Positions 8,116 through 18,500 of a DNA stretch of 40,219 nucleotides are shown here, one piece after another. Below the pieces are notes generated by a model. That model was not told the origin of the DNA and did no database searches. It worked only from the letters and a program-made list of their open reading frames with translations. Numbering within the stretch: position 1 is the first letter of the stretch; each line of letters begins with the position of its first letter. The stretch spans positions 87,781 to 127,999 of the forward strand of contig NZ_JAQZSJ010000017.1 of assembly GCF_029360585.1 (NCBI RefSeq), in the 5' to 3' direction. A program made the translations under genes and the position numbers. The DNA is from Cohnella caldifontis (GTDB lineage Bacteria > Bacillota > Bacilli > Paenibacillales > Paenibacillaceae).

Positions 8116-8217
8116 TCGTTACCATCGCCCTGCTTTTTGCGAGCAAAGTTTATCGCTCATAAGGATATCGGTTCGGAGAAATACTCTTTATGGATAACTT
8201 AGGAGGTGAAAGATAAA

Positions 8218-8316
8218 GTGAGCACGAAAACCAAACCCGATAAAAACAACCCCCAGAACAGCCCGTCGCGATCGAACGACCCTAACAATCAAGGGAAACC
8301 TAGAGCGCAACGCTGA
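8218..8316 (+). CDS. Possible 32-aa hydrophilic peptide
   Basis: A 33-codon frame starts with GTG at 8218, with AGGAGGTGA about ten bases upstream. The peptide begins VSTKTKPDKNNPQNSPSR, is rich in Asn, Pro, Lys and Arg, and has no hydrophobic segment. Its composition resembles minor acid-soluble spore proteins, but no family match can be claimed. A perfect seven-bp palindrome (GCTGATC-CT-GATCAGC, 8312-8327) covers its stop. The ribosome site is the main reason to report it. Confidence 0.4.
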   Translation: MSTKTKPDKNNPQNSPSRSNDPNNQGKPRAQR

Positions 8317-8382
8317 TCCTGATCAGCCCGGTAACGATTCGGCATGCAAAGTCAAACCCGGGGAGCGCATCATCGCAGAACG

Positions 8383-8411
8383 AAAAAACGCCGGCCTCGT
8401 GAGGCCGACGT
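8383..8411 (-). terminator. Terminator of the truncated permease gene
   Basis: On the minus strand, arms 8411-8401 and 8398-8388 pair almost fully (core CGGCCTC/GAGGCCG) and are followed by TTTTTT (8388-8383). It lies 38 bases beyond the stop of the permease remnant, so the decayed operon kept its 3' end. Confidence 0.85.
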
Positions 8412-8448
8412 CTTCGTACGGGGATCGCGCGAGGCTGGCGTTCCCCCG

Positions 8449-8958
8449 CTACTCCTTTACCGCGCCCAGCATGATGCCGGAGACGAAATATTTTTGCAGG
8501 AACGGGTAAACGGCCAGCATCGGGACCATGGCGATGAACACTTTGGCGGCGTTGAGCGTCCGGTTGGACAGCTCGGACAGCTTCTTGTACTGCTCCGGGG
8601 TAAGGTTCGTGCCGACCGGAATGTTGACGACCAGCTGTTGAATGTACGTCTGCAAAGGATATTTGTCGGACGTGTTCATCAGCACCAAGCCGTTGAAAAA
8701 CTCGTTCCAGTGGTACACGCTGATGAACAGCGCTACGGCCGCCAGCACGGGGATCGAGCACGGAATATACACCCGGAACAAAATGGACCACGGACCGGCA
8801 CCGTCCACGATCGACGCTTCGTGGAGATCCTTCGGCAGGTTGCGGAAGAAATTCATGATCAGGATGACGTTGAAAATCGGCACGCCGCCGCCCAGCACGA
8901 GCGCCCAGTAACCTCGGTCGTGCAAGGATACATTTCGCCGCATAAAGTCTTGAGGCAT
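8449..8958 (-). pseudogene. N-terminally truncated sugar ABC permease (LplC-like)
   Basis: The 169-aa frame matches only the C-terminal part of a MalG/LplC-type permease. It has [19 protein letters not shown], the EAA loop ([21 protein letters not shown]) and the family C-terminus [12 protein letters not shown]. The first 120 or so residues, with the first membrane helices, are missing. The frame stays open a little upstream and shows TAY, a motif that in this family ends an earlier helix, so the N-terminal part seems deleted or rearranged. No ribosome site precedes it and no partner permease or binding protein is adjacent. It is interpreted as a remnant of a lost sugar operon. Confidence 0.8.
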
Positions 8959-8986
8959 TCGGCACGTATAAGCGGTTCTCTCTCCC

Positions 8987-9502
8987 CTATTCCATGCTTT
9001 CCTTCGCTTGTACCAGTAATCGGTGCACGTAATCCGCTTTGTCGTCCGAATAAGAGAGCAGCGTCGTATGGCCTTTGCGAATGGCGCCCAACTTTCTTTC
9101 GCCGTATTGGCTGGCTATATCCGGGTTATTCCTTAGGTAATCCCGGATGAGCAGGTTGTTGACCCATTGCTCCCCGTTCCAGATGACGACCGCAAGATTA
9201 TAGGCATGTTCCCGGCGTTTACGAAAATACAATCTTCCCTTTACGCCGGCTTCTCCGAACCCTTCATAGCCGAGTCGGATGAGTCCGTTCGTTATGGAGC
9301 CGTTCAACTCCAGCGACCTCACGCCGATCAAGACGTCAATAATCGGTTTGGCCCACATTCCCGGTACCGACGTACTGCCAAAATGCTGAATATCGACCGC
9401 ATCGTCACCGAAAACTTTCAACAGATGGCCTTTCTCCTCCTGAAATAACGTCGTCCATTCCTCATCGTAAGGAACGACGCGAATCCTCTCATCCAATTCC
9501 AT
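8987..9502 (-). CDS. GrpB family protein (UPF0157)
   Basis: This 171-aa protein belongs to the GrpB family, which has a nucleotidyltransferase-like fold. It shows the N-terminal VVPYDEEW, the conserved [18 protein letters not shown] motif (about residues 40-57) and the C-terminal [15 protein letters not shown] segment. Members are single-domain cytoplasmic proteins; their reaction is not established. The ATG at 9502 has GGGGGAG upstream. Its 3' end abuts the permease remnant, which suggests the deletion junction lies just past its stop. It is divergent from the XRE gene. Confidence 0.92.
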   Translation of the reverse strand: MELDERIRVVPYDEEWTTLFQEEKGHLLKVFGDDAVDIQHFGSTSVPGMWAKPIIDVLIGVRSLELNGSITNGLIRLGYEGFGEAGVKGRLYFRKRREHAYNLAVVIWNGEQWVNNLLIRDYLRNNPDIASQYGERKLGAIRKGHTTLLSYSDDKADYVHRLLVQAKESME

Positions 9503-9516
9503 CCTTAACTCCCCCC

Positions 9517-9544
9517 TTGAAGATGATGTCGAATGTCGTATAAT
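9517..9544 (+). promoter_or_regulatory. Promoter of the XRE-potABCD operon
   Basis: TTGAAG (9517-9522), a 16-base spacer and TATAAT (9539-9544) point towards the XRE regulator. Initiation would fall near 9551, at the first element of the GTAAAC array. Confidence 0.6.
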
Positions 9545-9549
9545 AATAT

Positions 9550-9610
9550 CGTTTATTATAGTAAACCGTTTGTGCGACTAATAGTAAACTTTCGAAACTT
9601 CAGGTTTACC
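9550..9610. promoter_or_regulatory. GTAAAC/GTTTAC operator-like array
   Basis: AGTAAAC occurs at 9560-9566 and again at 9583-9589, 23 bases apart. GGTTTACC at 9603-9610 is the inverted form, 20 bases further on. CGTTTA at 9550-9555 pairs with TAAACC at 9563-9568 as an imperfect palindrome. The spacing is close to two helical turns. The array lies between the promoter and the XRE-cupin start, as expected for an autoregulated repressor. Confidence 0.5.
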
Positions 9611-9636
9611 ATACGTAAAGAGAATGAGAGGTTCCC

Positions 9637-10182
9637 ATGGAAATCGGTTCTAAAATCAAAGCGCTGCGGTTGCGGAAAGGGCTCACCCAGGAGGAACTCG
9701 GCGAGAGAACCAATCTGACGAAGGGCTACATTTCGCAATTGGAACGCGACTTGAACTCTCCCTCGATCGAAACCTTGTTTTCCATCCTGGAAGTGTTGGG
9801 CACGACGCCTAAAGAGTTTTTCGACGACGGGATGGGCGAACCCAAGATCGTCTACCCTGCCGGCGAGCAAACGAATGTTTATTCGGACGACGACAAGAAG
9901 TACAGCCTCCGATGGCTCATTCCGACCTCCAACGAGAAAGAGATGGAGCCCGTCCTGATTACGCTGGCCGCGTCCGGCGAATTCAAGAGATTCGAGCCTT
10001 CGCTGGCCGAGACGTTCATCTACGTATTGAAAGGGAAAATCCGCCTGCTGCTCGGCGAGGAGCCGTACGTCGCCCATCAAGGGGATTCCCTCTATTACGA
10101 AGCCAAAATGCCTCACCAAGTCGTCAACGCATCCGATGGCGAAACCCGCATCCTATTGATCGCGACACATTCTTACTTGTAG
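9637..10182 (+). CDS. XRE family regulator with cupin domain
   Basis: This 181-aa protein has an N-terminal HTH_3 domain (residues 1-60, IKALRLRKGLTQEELGERTNLTKGYISQLE) and a C-terminal cupin domain (about 95-178, ending TRILLIATHSYL). The layout matches PuuR-type regulators that sense polyamines or related small molecules. It lies 12 bases upstream of potA and is probably the first gene of the operon, so it likely controls polyamine uptake and itself. The ATG at 9637 has a GAGAGG site. A role in polyamine sensing is inferred from context. Confidence 0.9.
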   Translation: MEIGSKIKALRLRKGLTQEELGERTNLTKGYISQLERDLNSPSIETLFSILEVLGTTPKEFFDDGMGEPKIVYPAGEQTNVYSDDDKKYSLRWLIPTSNEKEMEPVLITLAASGEFKRFEPSLAETFIYVLKGKIRLLLGEEPYVAHQGDSLYYEAKMPHQVVNASDGETRILLIATHSYL

Positions 10183-10194
10183 GAGGTCCAGCAT

Positions 10195-11301
10195 ATGGCC
10201 AACCAGCCGATCATTCGCTTCGAACGCGTCTCCAAATCCTACGGCGGCGATACGGACGTGCTGAAGGATATCAACTTCGAATTGGAACGCGGCAAATTCT
10301 ATACGCTGCTCGGCCCGTCGGGCTGCGGGAAAACGACGATCCTGCGGCTGATCGCCGGGTTCGAGAAACCGACCGGCGGCAACGTGATCATTGGCGGCGA
10401 GCGCATGAACGACGTGCCCGCGAACAAGCGCCAAGTCAACACCGTATTCCAAGACTATGCGCTGTTCCCCCATCTGAATGTGTTCGAGAACGTCGCGTTC
10501 GGCCTTCGCGTGAAGAAGCAGAAGGAAGCCGAAGTGCGGCGGCGGGTGGCCGAAGCGTTGAAATTCGTCAACTTGAGCGGCTACGAGAAGCGCGAAATCG
10601 GGGAAATGTCGGGCGGCCAGCGCCAACGCGTGGCAATCGCCCGGGCCATCGTGAACGATCCGGAAATCATTTTGCTGGACGAACCGTTGTCCGCCCTGGA
10701 CCTGCAGCTTCGAACGGAAATGCAGTACGAGCTGCGCGAGCTGCAGCAGCGTCTCGGCAAAACGTTCGTCTTCGTCACGCACGACCAGGAAGAAGCGCTG
10801 GCGATGAGCGACGAAATTTTCGTGCTGAACGAAGGGCGAATCCAGCAATCCGGCACGCCCGTCGATATCTACGACGAGCCGATCAACCGGTTCGTCGCCG
10901 ACTTCATCGGGGAATCCAATATCGTCGAGGGCGTCATGATCGAGGATTACAAAGTGCAATTGGGCGGCAAAATCTTCGATTGCGTGGACCGGGGAATGAA
11001 GCCGAACGAGAAGATCGACGTCGTCATCCGTCCGGAAGACCTGACGATCACCTCCCCGGAACAAGGGAAACTGGTTGTCCACGTGCGAACGCAGCTTTTT
11101 CGGGGGGTCCACTACGAGCTGTCCACTTATGACAAAGACGGCAACGAGTGGCTCGTGCATTCGCTGAAGAAGGCGGAAGTCGGCGCGTTGATCGGGCTCG
11201 ATTTCGAGCCGGAGGCGATTCACGTCATGCGGTTGAACGAGACGGAAGAAGAATTCGATAAACGGCTGGAATCCTATGGAGACGAAGACGATGTCCGCTA
11301 A
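10195..11301 (+). CDS. potA: Spermidine/putrescine ABC transporter ATPase PotA
   Basis: This 368-aa ATPase powers polyamine import. It has Walker [10 protein letters not shown] (residues 40-48), Q-loop [10 protein letters not shown], signature [14 protein letters not shown], Walker [13 protein letters not shown], switch His in [10 protein letters not shown], and a C-terminal TOBE regulatory domain from about residue 290. AGGAGG lies nine bases before the ATG. It overlaps potB, forming a continuous potABCD operon behind the XRE-cupin gene. Confidence 0.95.
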   Translation: MANQPIIRFERVSKSYGGDTDVLKDINFELERGKFYTLLGPSGCGKTTILRLIAGFEKPTGGNVIIGGERMNDVPANKRQVNTVFQDYALFPHLNVFENVAFGLRVKKQKEAEVRRRVAEALKFVNLSGYEKREIGEMSGGQRQRVAIARAIVNDPEIILLDEPLSALDLQLRTEMQYELRELQQRLGKTFVFVTHDQEEALAMSDEIFVLNEGRIQQSGTPVDIYDEPINRFVADFIGESNIVEGVMIEDYKVQLGGKIFDCVDRGMKPNEKIDVVIRPEDLTITSPEQGKLVVHVRTQLFRGVHYELSTYDKDGNEWLVHSLKKAEVGALIGLDFEPEAIHVMRLNETEEEFDKRLESYGDEDDVR

Positions 11302-12100
11302 ATCTAGATCGCGAGCGCCGATCGTTCCCTATGCCGTCTGGATGGTCTTGTTCGTCATCGCGCCTATCGCGCTGGTTCTCTACTATTCGTTTCTCGATCT
11401 CGATCGGCATTTTACGTTAGCCAATTATCGCAACTTCTTCTCGTCGGCTTATCTGACAATGACGCTGACGAGCTTCTGGTACGCGGCGATCATTACGTTC
11501 TTCACGCTTCTGATCTCGTACCCGACGGCCTATCTGCTGACCCGAACGAAGCATAAAAACCTCTGGCTGATCCTGATCATCATTCCGTCCTGGATCAACC
11601 TGCTGCTTAAAACGTACGCCTTCATCGGCATTCTCGGCCTGCACGGACCGATTAACGCGTTGCTGGAAACGCTTGGCTTCGATCCGACGCAGATGCTGTT
11701 TACGGACTTCAGCTTCATTCTCGTCGTGGTATATATTTTCATCCCGTTTATGATTTTGCCGATTTTTGGTTCCCTGGATAAATTAGATCGGTCGCTTGTC
11801 TACGCCGCCCGGGACTTGGGCGCTTCCGGCTGGGACACTTTCCGGCGCGTTATCTTCCCGCTGACGATCAGCGGGGTCAAGTCCGGGATCCAAGTGACCT
11901 TCATCCCCGCGCTGTCGCTGTTCATGATCACGCGCCTGATCGCCGGAAATAAAGTCATCACGCTCGGAACGGCGATCGAAGAGCAGTTCCTCGTCGCCGA
12001 CAACTGGGGCATGGGATCGACGATTGCCGTCTTCCTCATTCTCGTGATGGTGTTGATCATGATGGCAACGGGCACGAGCCGGAAAGGAGGCCGCGCATGA
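11291..12100 (+). CDS. potB: Spermidine/putrescine ABC permease PotB
   Basis: This 269-aa permease has six membrane segments and the EAA loop [20 protein letters not shown]. The start at 11291 ([10 protein letters not shown]) has GGAG eight bases upstream and overlaps potA by 11 bases; an ATG at 11276 is also in frame but lacks a well-placed ribosome site. It partners PotC in the membrane. Confidence 0.93.
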   Translation: MSAKSRSRAPIVPYAVWMVLFVIAPIALVLYYSFLDLDRHFTLANYRNFFSSAYLTMTLTSFWYAAIITFFTLLISYPTAYLLTRTKHKNLWLILIIIPSWINLLLKTYAFIGILGLHGPINALLETLGFDPTQMLFTDFSFILVVVYIFIPFMILPIFGSLDKLDRSLVYAARDLGASGWDTFRRVIFPLTISGVKSGIQVTFIPALSLFMITRLIAGNKVITLGTAIEEQFLVADNWGMGSTIAVFLILVMVLIMMATGTSRKGGRA

Positions 12101-12900
12101 CGAGCAAGCTGTCCCTGGGCGGAAAGGCATACCTGGCGCTGATGTTCCTGATTCTGTACGCGCCGATCTTCTATTTGATGCTCTATTCCTTCAACAGCGG
12201 AGATTCCATGAGCGGGTTCGAGTCCTTCACGCTGTCGCATTACGCGGACGTATTCGCCGATACCCGCCTCATCGTGATTCTGCTCGACACCGTGCTGGTC
12301 GCGCTGCTGTCGGGCTTCATCGCCACCGTCATCGGAACGCTGGGAGCGATCGGCATCGTGTCCGTCCGCAACCGGTGGTGGCGCCATACGCTGCTCTCCC
12401 TGAACAACGTGCTCATCGTAAGCCCCGACGTCGTCATCGGAGCCAGCTTTCTGATCCTGTTCACCTTAATCGGAGCGAAGCTGGGCTTCGCCTCCGTGCT
12501 CCTCTCGCATGCCGCGTTCAGCGTGCCGATCGTCGTGCTGATGGTGCTGCCCAAGCTGCTGGAAATGAAAACGTCGCTGATCGACGCCGCGCTGGACCTC
12601 GGAGCGTCGAGGCGGGACGTGCTGACGCGCGTCGTGCTGCCGATGATCCAGCCCGGGATTTACGCCGGGTTCTTCATGGCGATCACGTATTCGCTCGATG
12701 ACTTCGCCGTCACCTTCTTCGTGACCGGGAACGGCTTCAGCACGCTGTCCGTCGAGATCTATTCCATGGCGCGCACGGGCATCACGCTGACGGTGAACGC
12801 GATTTCCACCTTGGTCTTCCTCGCGACCTTGATTGTCGTTGCCGGCTACTATTGGGTGACGAACCGCGCCCGGGCAGCCGAAGCGGAGGTGAGAGCATGA
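12097..12900 (+). CDS. potC: Spermidine/putrescine ABC permease PotC
   Basis: This 267-aa permease overlaps the potB stop as ATGA and follows a GGAGG site. It has six hydrophobic segments, the FNSGDSMSGFESFTLSHY segment typical of PotC, and an EAA loop (AALDLGASRRDVLTRVVLPM). It forms the heterodimeric channel with PotB. Confidence 0.94.
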   Translation: MTSKLSLGGKAYLALMFLILYAPIFYLMLYSFNSGDSMSGFESFTLSHYADVFADTRLIVILLDTVLVALLSGFIATVIGTLGAIGIVSVRNRWWRHTLLSLNNVLIVSPDVVIGASFLILFTLIGAKLGFASVLLSHAAFSVPIVVLMVLPKLLEMKTSLIDAALDLGASRRDVLTRVVLPMIQPGIYAGFFMAITYSLDDFAVTFFVTGNGFSTLSVEIYSMARTGITLTVNAISTLVFLATLIVVAGYYWVTNRARAAEAEVRA

Positions 12901-13970
12901 AGTCGCTCATCCGTTCCTCCATCGCCGTGCTCGTCGCCTGCGCTCTGCTCTTTTACGCTTCGTATACGTTGAACGCGACGAGCAACGCCGGCGGCGCCGG
13001 GGTGATCACGGTGTACAACTGGGGCGAATACATCGATCCCGATCTGATCACGCAATTCGAGGAGGAAACCGGCATCCACGTCATCTATGAGACGTTCGAT
13101 TCCAACGAAGCGATGCTGACGAAAATTCAGCAAGGCGGCTCCGCCTATGACGTCGCTGTCCCGTCCGAGTATATGGTCGAAAAGATGGCGGAGGAAGGGC
13201 TGCTCCTTCCGCTCGATCCGTCGAAAATCCCGAATTTGGCCCATATCGACCCGTACTTCCTGAACTTGCCCTTCGATCCCGGCAACCGGTATTCGATCCC
13301 TTACTTCTGGGGAACGCTCGGGATCGTCTACAACCCGAACCTGGTGCCGGAAGGTCTGACCTTCGATTCGTGGCAGGATCTATGGGACCCGGCGCTGAAG
13401 CAGAAGGTCTTCCTGTACGATGGCGCCAGGGAAGTCGTCGGCATGGGGCTGAACAGCATCGGCGAGTCGCTGAACGTGAAAGACGAGGCGCTGCTGCGCC
13501 GGGCGACGGATCATTTGAAGACGCTGGTGCCGAACATCAAAGGGGTCATCGGCGACGAGATCACGCCGCTCATGGTCAATAACGAGGCCGCCGTCGCGCT
13601 GACGTTCTCCGGCCAAGCCGCCGACATGATGGCGGAGAACGAAGACCTGGAATACAGCGTCCCCCGGGAGGGCTCGAACCTCTGGTTCGATAACTTCGTC
13701 ATTCCGAAGACGTCCAAGAATATCGAAGGCGCGCACGCCTTCATCAACTTCATGCTGGACGCCGAGGTCGGCGCGCAGAACGCGGACTACGTCGGCTATT
13801 CCACGCCGAACGCCGCGGCCATGGAGCTGATGGACGAAGAGGTCGTGACGGACGAGCGATTTTATCCGACGGGCGAGCAGCGCAAAAACCTCGAAGTCTA
13901 TCAGAACCTCGGCCCCGAGTGGATGGGCAAGTATTCGGAGTATTTCATGGAGTTCAAGATGGCGTTGTAA
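12897..13970 (+). CDS. potD: Spermidine/putrescine-binding protein PotD
   Basis: This 357-aa extracellular polyamine-binding protein overlaps the potC stop as ATGA. Family features are VYNWGEYIDPDLITQFEEETGI, the SNEAMLTKIQQGGSAYDVAVPSEYM region, and FDNFVIPKTSKN. The N-terminus is atypical: LVAC at residues 12-15 fits a lipobox, but the hydrophobic stretch before it is short and continues past the Cys. It may be a lipoprotein or be held by an uncleaved anchor. A strong terminator follows. Confidence 0.93.
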   Translation: MKSLIRSSIAVLVACALLFYASYTLNATSNAGGAGVITVYNWGEYIDPDLITQFEEETGIHVIYETFDSNEAMLTKIQQGGSAYDVAVPSEYMVEKMAEEGLLLPLDPSKIPNLAHIDPYFLNLPFDPGNRYSIPYFWGTLGIVYNPNLVPEGLTFDSWQDLWDPALKQKVFLYDGAREVVGMGLNSIGESLNVKDEALLRRATDHLKTLVPNIKGVIGDEITPLMVNNEAAVALTFSGQAADMMAENEDLEYSVPREGSNLWFDNFVIPKTSKNIEGAHAFINFMLDAEVGAQNADYVGYSTPNAAAMELMDEEVVTDERFYPTGEQRKNLEVYQNLGPEWMGKYSEYFMEFKMAL

Positions 13971-13984
13971 GTTGCGAGATGACA

Positions 13985-14011
13985 AGAGCCAGGCCGCGAT
14001 GGCCTGGCTCT
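13985..14011 (+). terminator. Terminator of the potABCD operon
   Basis: AGAGCCAGGCC (13985-13995), loop GCGAT and GGCCTGGCTCT (14001-14011) give a perfect 11-bp stem followed by TTCGTTT. The stem core is the same as in the hairpin at 203-227. Confidence 0.92.
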
Positions 14012-14022
14012 TTCGTTTGCGA

Positions 14023-15300
14023 TCATGAAATTTTAATCCGACTAAGTTCATCCAGCAAAGCCGGGCGGTTGGGGTACCGTTGCCGCAGACTCTCCACGAC
14101 CTGCTTAGCCTGCTGCCGCCCCCCTGCCTTTAGAAGCTCGCGGATGAGGCTGCATCCTTTCTTGTACTCCTTTCGATTGGAAGCCTCTTGCATGGCATGT
14201 CCGATCTGCTGTTCGAAAACACGATACACTTCCTCCGGGTACTTCCCAATCAAATGCTTATAATAATCAACTACGGTGCGGGGGTGCCGACGGACATATT
14301 CCAACAGCTTCTCGGTTTCCTTCTCTTCGATTAACAGCTTCACGTACGTAGACTCCGCAAGCCAACTCCGATCTTTGGCAAGTTCGGCCATCAATCGGGC
14401 ATAAACCTCCGGCCATTCCTCCGGTGCGTACAGTCCCCTCAGGTTTGCGTAATATTCGTACTCCCCGGAAGAGGCGAATTCCTCGGCCAATTGGCGGCGA
14501 AGCTCCAGCTGGTCCGTTAATTCGTAGATTCGGAGCCTAAACTTCTTCCACTTCACAACGAGTCCCGGATAACGCCGCTCGGTATCCTGTCGTTCACCTT
14601 CCAAGGCGTAAGTTAAGGCTTCGTCTAACCGCCCCTCTGAGATCGCCCTTGCGGATGGCTTCCTCCCGTACCTCGGTAAGATCCATGTTCAGTTCGCTCG
14701 AAGATAGTCGGCAGCGCTCTGCTGTCCATCGAATCGCTCAATGAGACGATATTTCAGCATGGCAACCTCTCGGGTAAAATAGGAGTCCCACTCGTTTATG
14801 CCGTCTTGGTCCTCAAACTTTCGTACGCAATCCTCCCAGAGCTGCCTGGTCCCGGCGTCCTCTACAAGATGAACGGCGCTTTCCAACAGGGATATTCGCC
14901 AGTCTCCCAGTTTCCCAAGCCGAGTTTCCTTTAGAATCATGTCGAGCAACAATCGTTTTTCTTTAGATGACAAAGTGTCGGAGGTCTTTGCCGTTGCGGC
15001 GGCAATCAAACCTAACGTCTCCTCAATCAAACCTCCCACGATGCCGTCGGAATCGTCGCACATTTGCAAAAGATCGGCCATTTCTTCTATCACGCAAAAG
15101 CCGACTCGCACCGCTCGAAGGGAATCCCCTTCGTTCAGCGCTTGACCGGCTATCCTCAACACCGTCTCTGCTCCCTGGACGGAACCGGAAACATTGCGAT
15201 AAGGGACAAAGCCGCGATCCGCATGCATCTTCACGTATGACCGAATCAGTTTAACGAATGGCTCCTTCTTCAATTGCAATGGGATCGTCTCCCTCATCAT
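14023..15300 (-). pseudogene. Helical SWIM-associated-type protein, broken by two frameshifts
   Basis: Two same-frame pieces belong to one gene. The first (15300-14689, 203 aa) ends FDGQQSAADYLRAN at a TGA. The second (14604-14023) starts near EGERQDTERRYPGLV. The missing link is in the +2 frame: ELNMDLTEVREEAIRK. One base seems lost near 14692-14700 and one gained in the CCC run at 14646-14648, so the frame is restored. The repaired protein would be about 425 aa, alpha-helical, resembling the C-terminal region of SWIM zinc-finger proteins (my family recollection), but without the zinc finger; an in-frame TAA lies upstream of the start. Either a young pseudogene or sequencing errors. Confidence 0.75.
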
Positions 15301-15362
15301 AGAGATAGCCGCTTATTCACTTAGTATAATCCATTTCGACGTCATTGCGGTCCCATGAAATA

Positions 15363-15387
15363 AAGCCCCATCTATCGACGGGGCTTA
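15363..15387. terminator. Possible second hairpin past the SLH gene
   Basis: AAGCCCC (15363-15369) and GGGGCTT (15381-15387) form a seven-bp stem. On the minus strand it is followed by TATTTC. It may back up the strong terminator at 15469-15496. Confidence 0.4.
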
Positions 15388-15468
15388 GCCATGCTTCAAT
15401 CCAACAACTCCGCTGCGCCGGCAACTAGGCACCAGACTCAATGTTGTCTTTAAAAGAACTCAAAAAAT

Positions 15469-15496
15469 CGACCGTAAGCCCGGTGGCTTACGGTCG
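15469..15496 (-). terminator. Terminator of the SLH protein gene
   Basis: CGACCGTAAGCC (15469-15480), loop CGGT and GGCTTACGGTCG (15485-15496) form a perfect 12-bp stem. On the minus strand a TTTTTT run follows (15467-15462). It lies 20 bases beyond the stop. Confidence 0.95.
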
Positions 15497-15515
15497 TCGA
15501 ATAAGCTATCATTTC

Positions 15516-18500
15516 CTAACGCTTCGAAGCTGCCTGAACTGCTCCGTATGCCCAGTGCGTTCGGGGAACGTCCGAATAATAAGGCGTTGCACCATCGTTC
15601 GGATTGATTTGCAGCAGTTTATTGACGATGACGACCGCTTCCGCGCGGGTCAACGTTCGGTCCGGACGGAACGTGCCGTCCCCGTAACCGCTGATCAAGC
15701 CGGCGGTTTGCGCCTTACGAATGGCCGCTTGCGCCCAATGGCCGTCCGTGTCCGCGAATCCGCCCCCTTGCCCTGCGGCATCCCCGGCGCTCCGGATAAG
15801 CAAGGACAGCAGCGCCGCCATCTCCGCGCGCGTAATCGGCTTGTCAGGCCGGAAGGTGCCGTCCGGATAGCCGCTCATGAGGCCGCGCGCCGCCGCAACG
15901 CGGATGGCATCGGCAGCCCAATGGCCCGCGGGGACGTCGTAGAAAGTACCGGTCTCCTTCGTTTCACCCGTAGCATCATCGGCGAAAGCTTGGACGAGAA
16001 TGGCCGCCATCTCCGCCCGGGTCATGCTTGCGTTCGGTTTGAACAGCCCGCCGGCATAACCGGAGATGTACGGTTGCGGCTTCTGCGTCTGCGGAGGTTG
16101 CCCTTCTTTGCTGAATTCGTCCCAGCCCGCCACCCGGACAACGGCAAACGTGCTGAACTTGTTCGCTTCGAACGAGATCCTCGGTTTGCCCCCCGGCCCG
16201 TCCTGCAAATACTTGCCGCGCACCAATTCCACGGTTCCATCGCTATGCTCGACGTACACGCCGATATCGGATACCCCCGTATCGGCCGGCAGCGTCAGCG
16301 TCATTTTCCGGTTCTGCCAATCGGTCGCGATATCGACGGGATTCCCGATGAGTGTCACCGTACCTTGGCCCGCCGCGGATCTCAAGACCGTCGACTTCTC
16401 CGCGCGTTTCTGCAGCTCCGATTTGCGATCGGTGCTGGTCAGCGGCGTGACCGACAGTTGAATCGGATCCGCCGCGTTTTGAAGCGATCCAGCCGGAATC
16501 GCGATCTCCGCATCCGCTGTGCGAAGCCCAAGAGAAATCCCGGCACCGGCCAGCGCCCCCGCCGCTTCCTTGGACATCCGGAGAACAAGCTCCGCCGACT
16601 CTCCCGAAACGGACGGCAAGACGATGCTCAGACGGGATTCCCCCGCCGCCTTCAGCTTGGATGCCGCTTCTTCGGCGTAAGACCCCGTAAGCTCCAGCGT
16701 ATCCTTCACGGTTCCGTCCGCCAGCGTCTCACGCCGGACGTTCAACGTTCCGAGCTGAACTCCTCCGACGGTCACGCTCACGCCGTAGGTATTCGAAGAC
16801 GTTCCTCCGCCTCCGCTGGCAGACGGAGCGGTCGGTGCCGATGGCGTTACGGAAGCCGAAGCATCGGATTCCGGGGATGGGCCATTGGCGTTGATCGCGG
16901 CTACCGTGAAGGTATAAGCCGTTCCGTTCGTCAGGCCTGTCACCGTAATGGGGCTGGAGGAGCCGGTGGCCTCTTTGACGTTACGTCCATCTTGCCATGC
17001 CGTAACCCGATATCCCGTAATCGGGCTGCCTCCATCGCTCGCGGGTGCGTTGAAGCTCACCGACGCCTGGCCGTTGCCTGCCGTTGCTCTTACGTTCGTC
17101 GGTGCCCCAGGCACCGTACTTGGCGTCACCGGGGCCGGTTCCGGTGTCACCGAAAGAGACGAATCCGATGCCGGCGACCAGCCTTTTTCATTGTAAGCTT
17201 CCACGGTAAACGTATAGGCCGTGCCGTTCCGGAGCCCCGTCACCTCGATCGGACTGGACGCTCCCTCGACCTGCTTGACTGCAGTCGATCCCGCCCAAGC
17301 CGTCACCCGATAGTTCGTAATGGCTAGCCCGCCGTTGGCCGGTTCGTCGAAGGATACGGTCGCCTTACCGTCACCCGCTATAGCGGATAAGTTATAAGGC
17401 TTGGCCGGCACCCTGCCCACATGCGTCCATTCGTACGTCTGCGCTTCGGCGGAAGGTCCTTGCGCGTTCATCGCGACGACTTTGAATTGATAATCTCCGC
17501 CGTTTCGCAACCCGGTTATGACCGCCGAGGTTGCCCCCGGACCCACGGTCACCGAAATGGGGGCCTCCGAGGAGTTGCCTGGAATCGTCGTCACCCGATA
17601 ACCTGTGATGGAGCTTCCGCCATCGCTTGCAGGGGGCGTAAAGCTTACCGTGGCTTCTTCGTCACCGCCTACCGCCGTTACGTTGGTCGGAGCGCCCGGT
17701 ACCGTGGCCGGGGTTCCCAACAATGCCTCCGATGGCGCGGAATCCCCGCGGGCGTTAACCGCCACTACCGTAAACGAATACACATGTCCGTTCATTAAGC
17801 CAACAACGGTGATCGGCGACTCCGTTCCCGTCATGCTTCTCGTTGGAACATTGTCTTGTGATGTCGCGAGAACCGTATAGTTCGTGATCCGGCTGAATCC
17901 ATCGCTGGCCGGCGGTTCGAAGCTAACCGTCGCCTGGCGGCTGCCGACCACAACCTCCTTAATCGTCGGCGCTCCCGGCACCGTCGACGGCACGAAAGTC
18001 TTTGCTGCCGTTGGGAGAGAAGTTCCTACGCTATTGGTTGCGGTTATCGTGAGGCTATACGTCTGACCGTTCGTCAATCCCATCCTCATATAAGGGGTTT
18101 CGGTCGTGTGCTCGACAATATCTTCTCCGGTCGATGGATGGATAGTGACCGTATAGCCTGTAATCAAGCTGCCGCCGTTATTCTCAGGCGAGTTGAAAGA
18201 GACTTCAACTTTACCGTCGCCCGGGGAAACATCCGTGATTACCGGCGCGTCCGGCACGGTTACGGCGGTCGTGAACGTCCATTCAATGGCCGGGGTCGGG
18301 GTGCCATTCAGGTCGACGAAAGTCCCCGCTTCCGCAACGGCCCGGTAGCTCGTCCCCCCTCGTAATGGCACTTCGACGGTCGCGACATTCCCCGATACCT
18401 TCAATTTCTCGCTGCTGGCATCCACGCGCTGGCATTCCGTCGAATCCGTCTTGCAAATTTCGATGAAATGTTCGGCAATGCCTTGAACCGTTTTACTGAA

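Noticed and set aside
12897..12950. potD as a certain lipoprotein
   Set aside because: LVAC fits a lipobox, but the hydrophobic stretch before it is too short and continues after the Cys, so the assignment was left open.
15441..17327. 628-aa frame antisense to the SLH/FN3 gene
   Set aside because: Arg-rich shadow; the other strand encodes clear FN3 and SLH domains.
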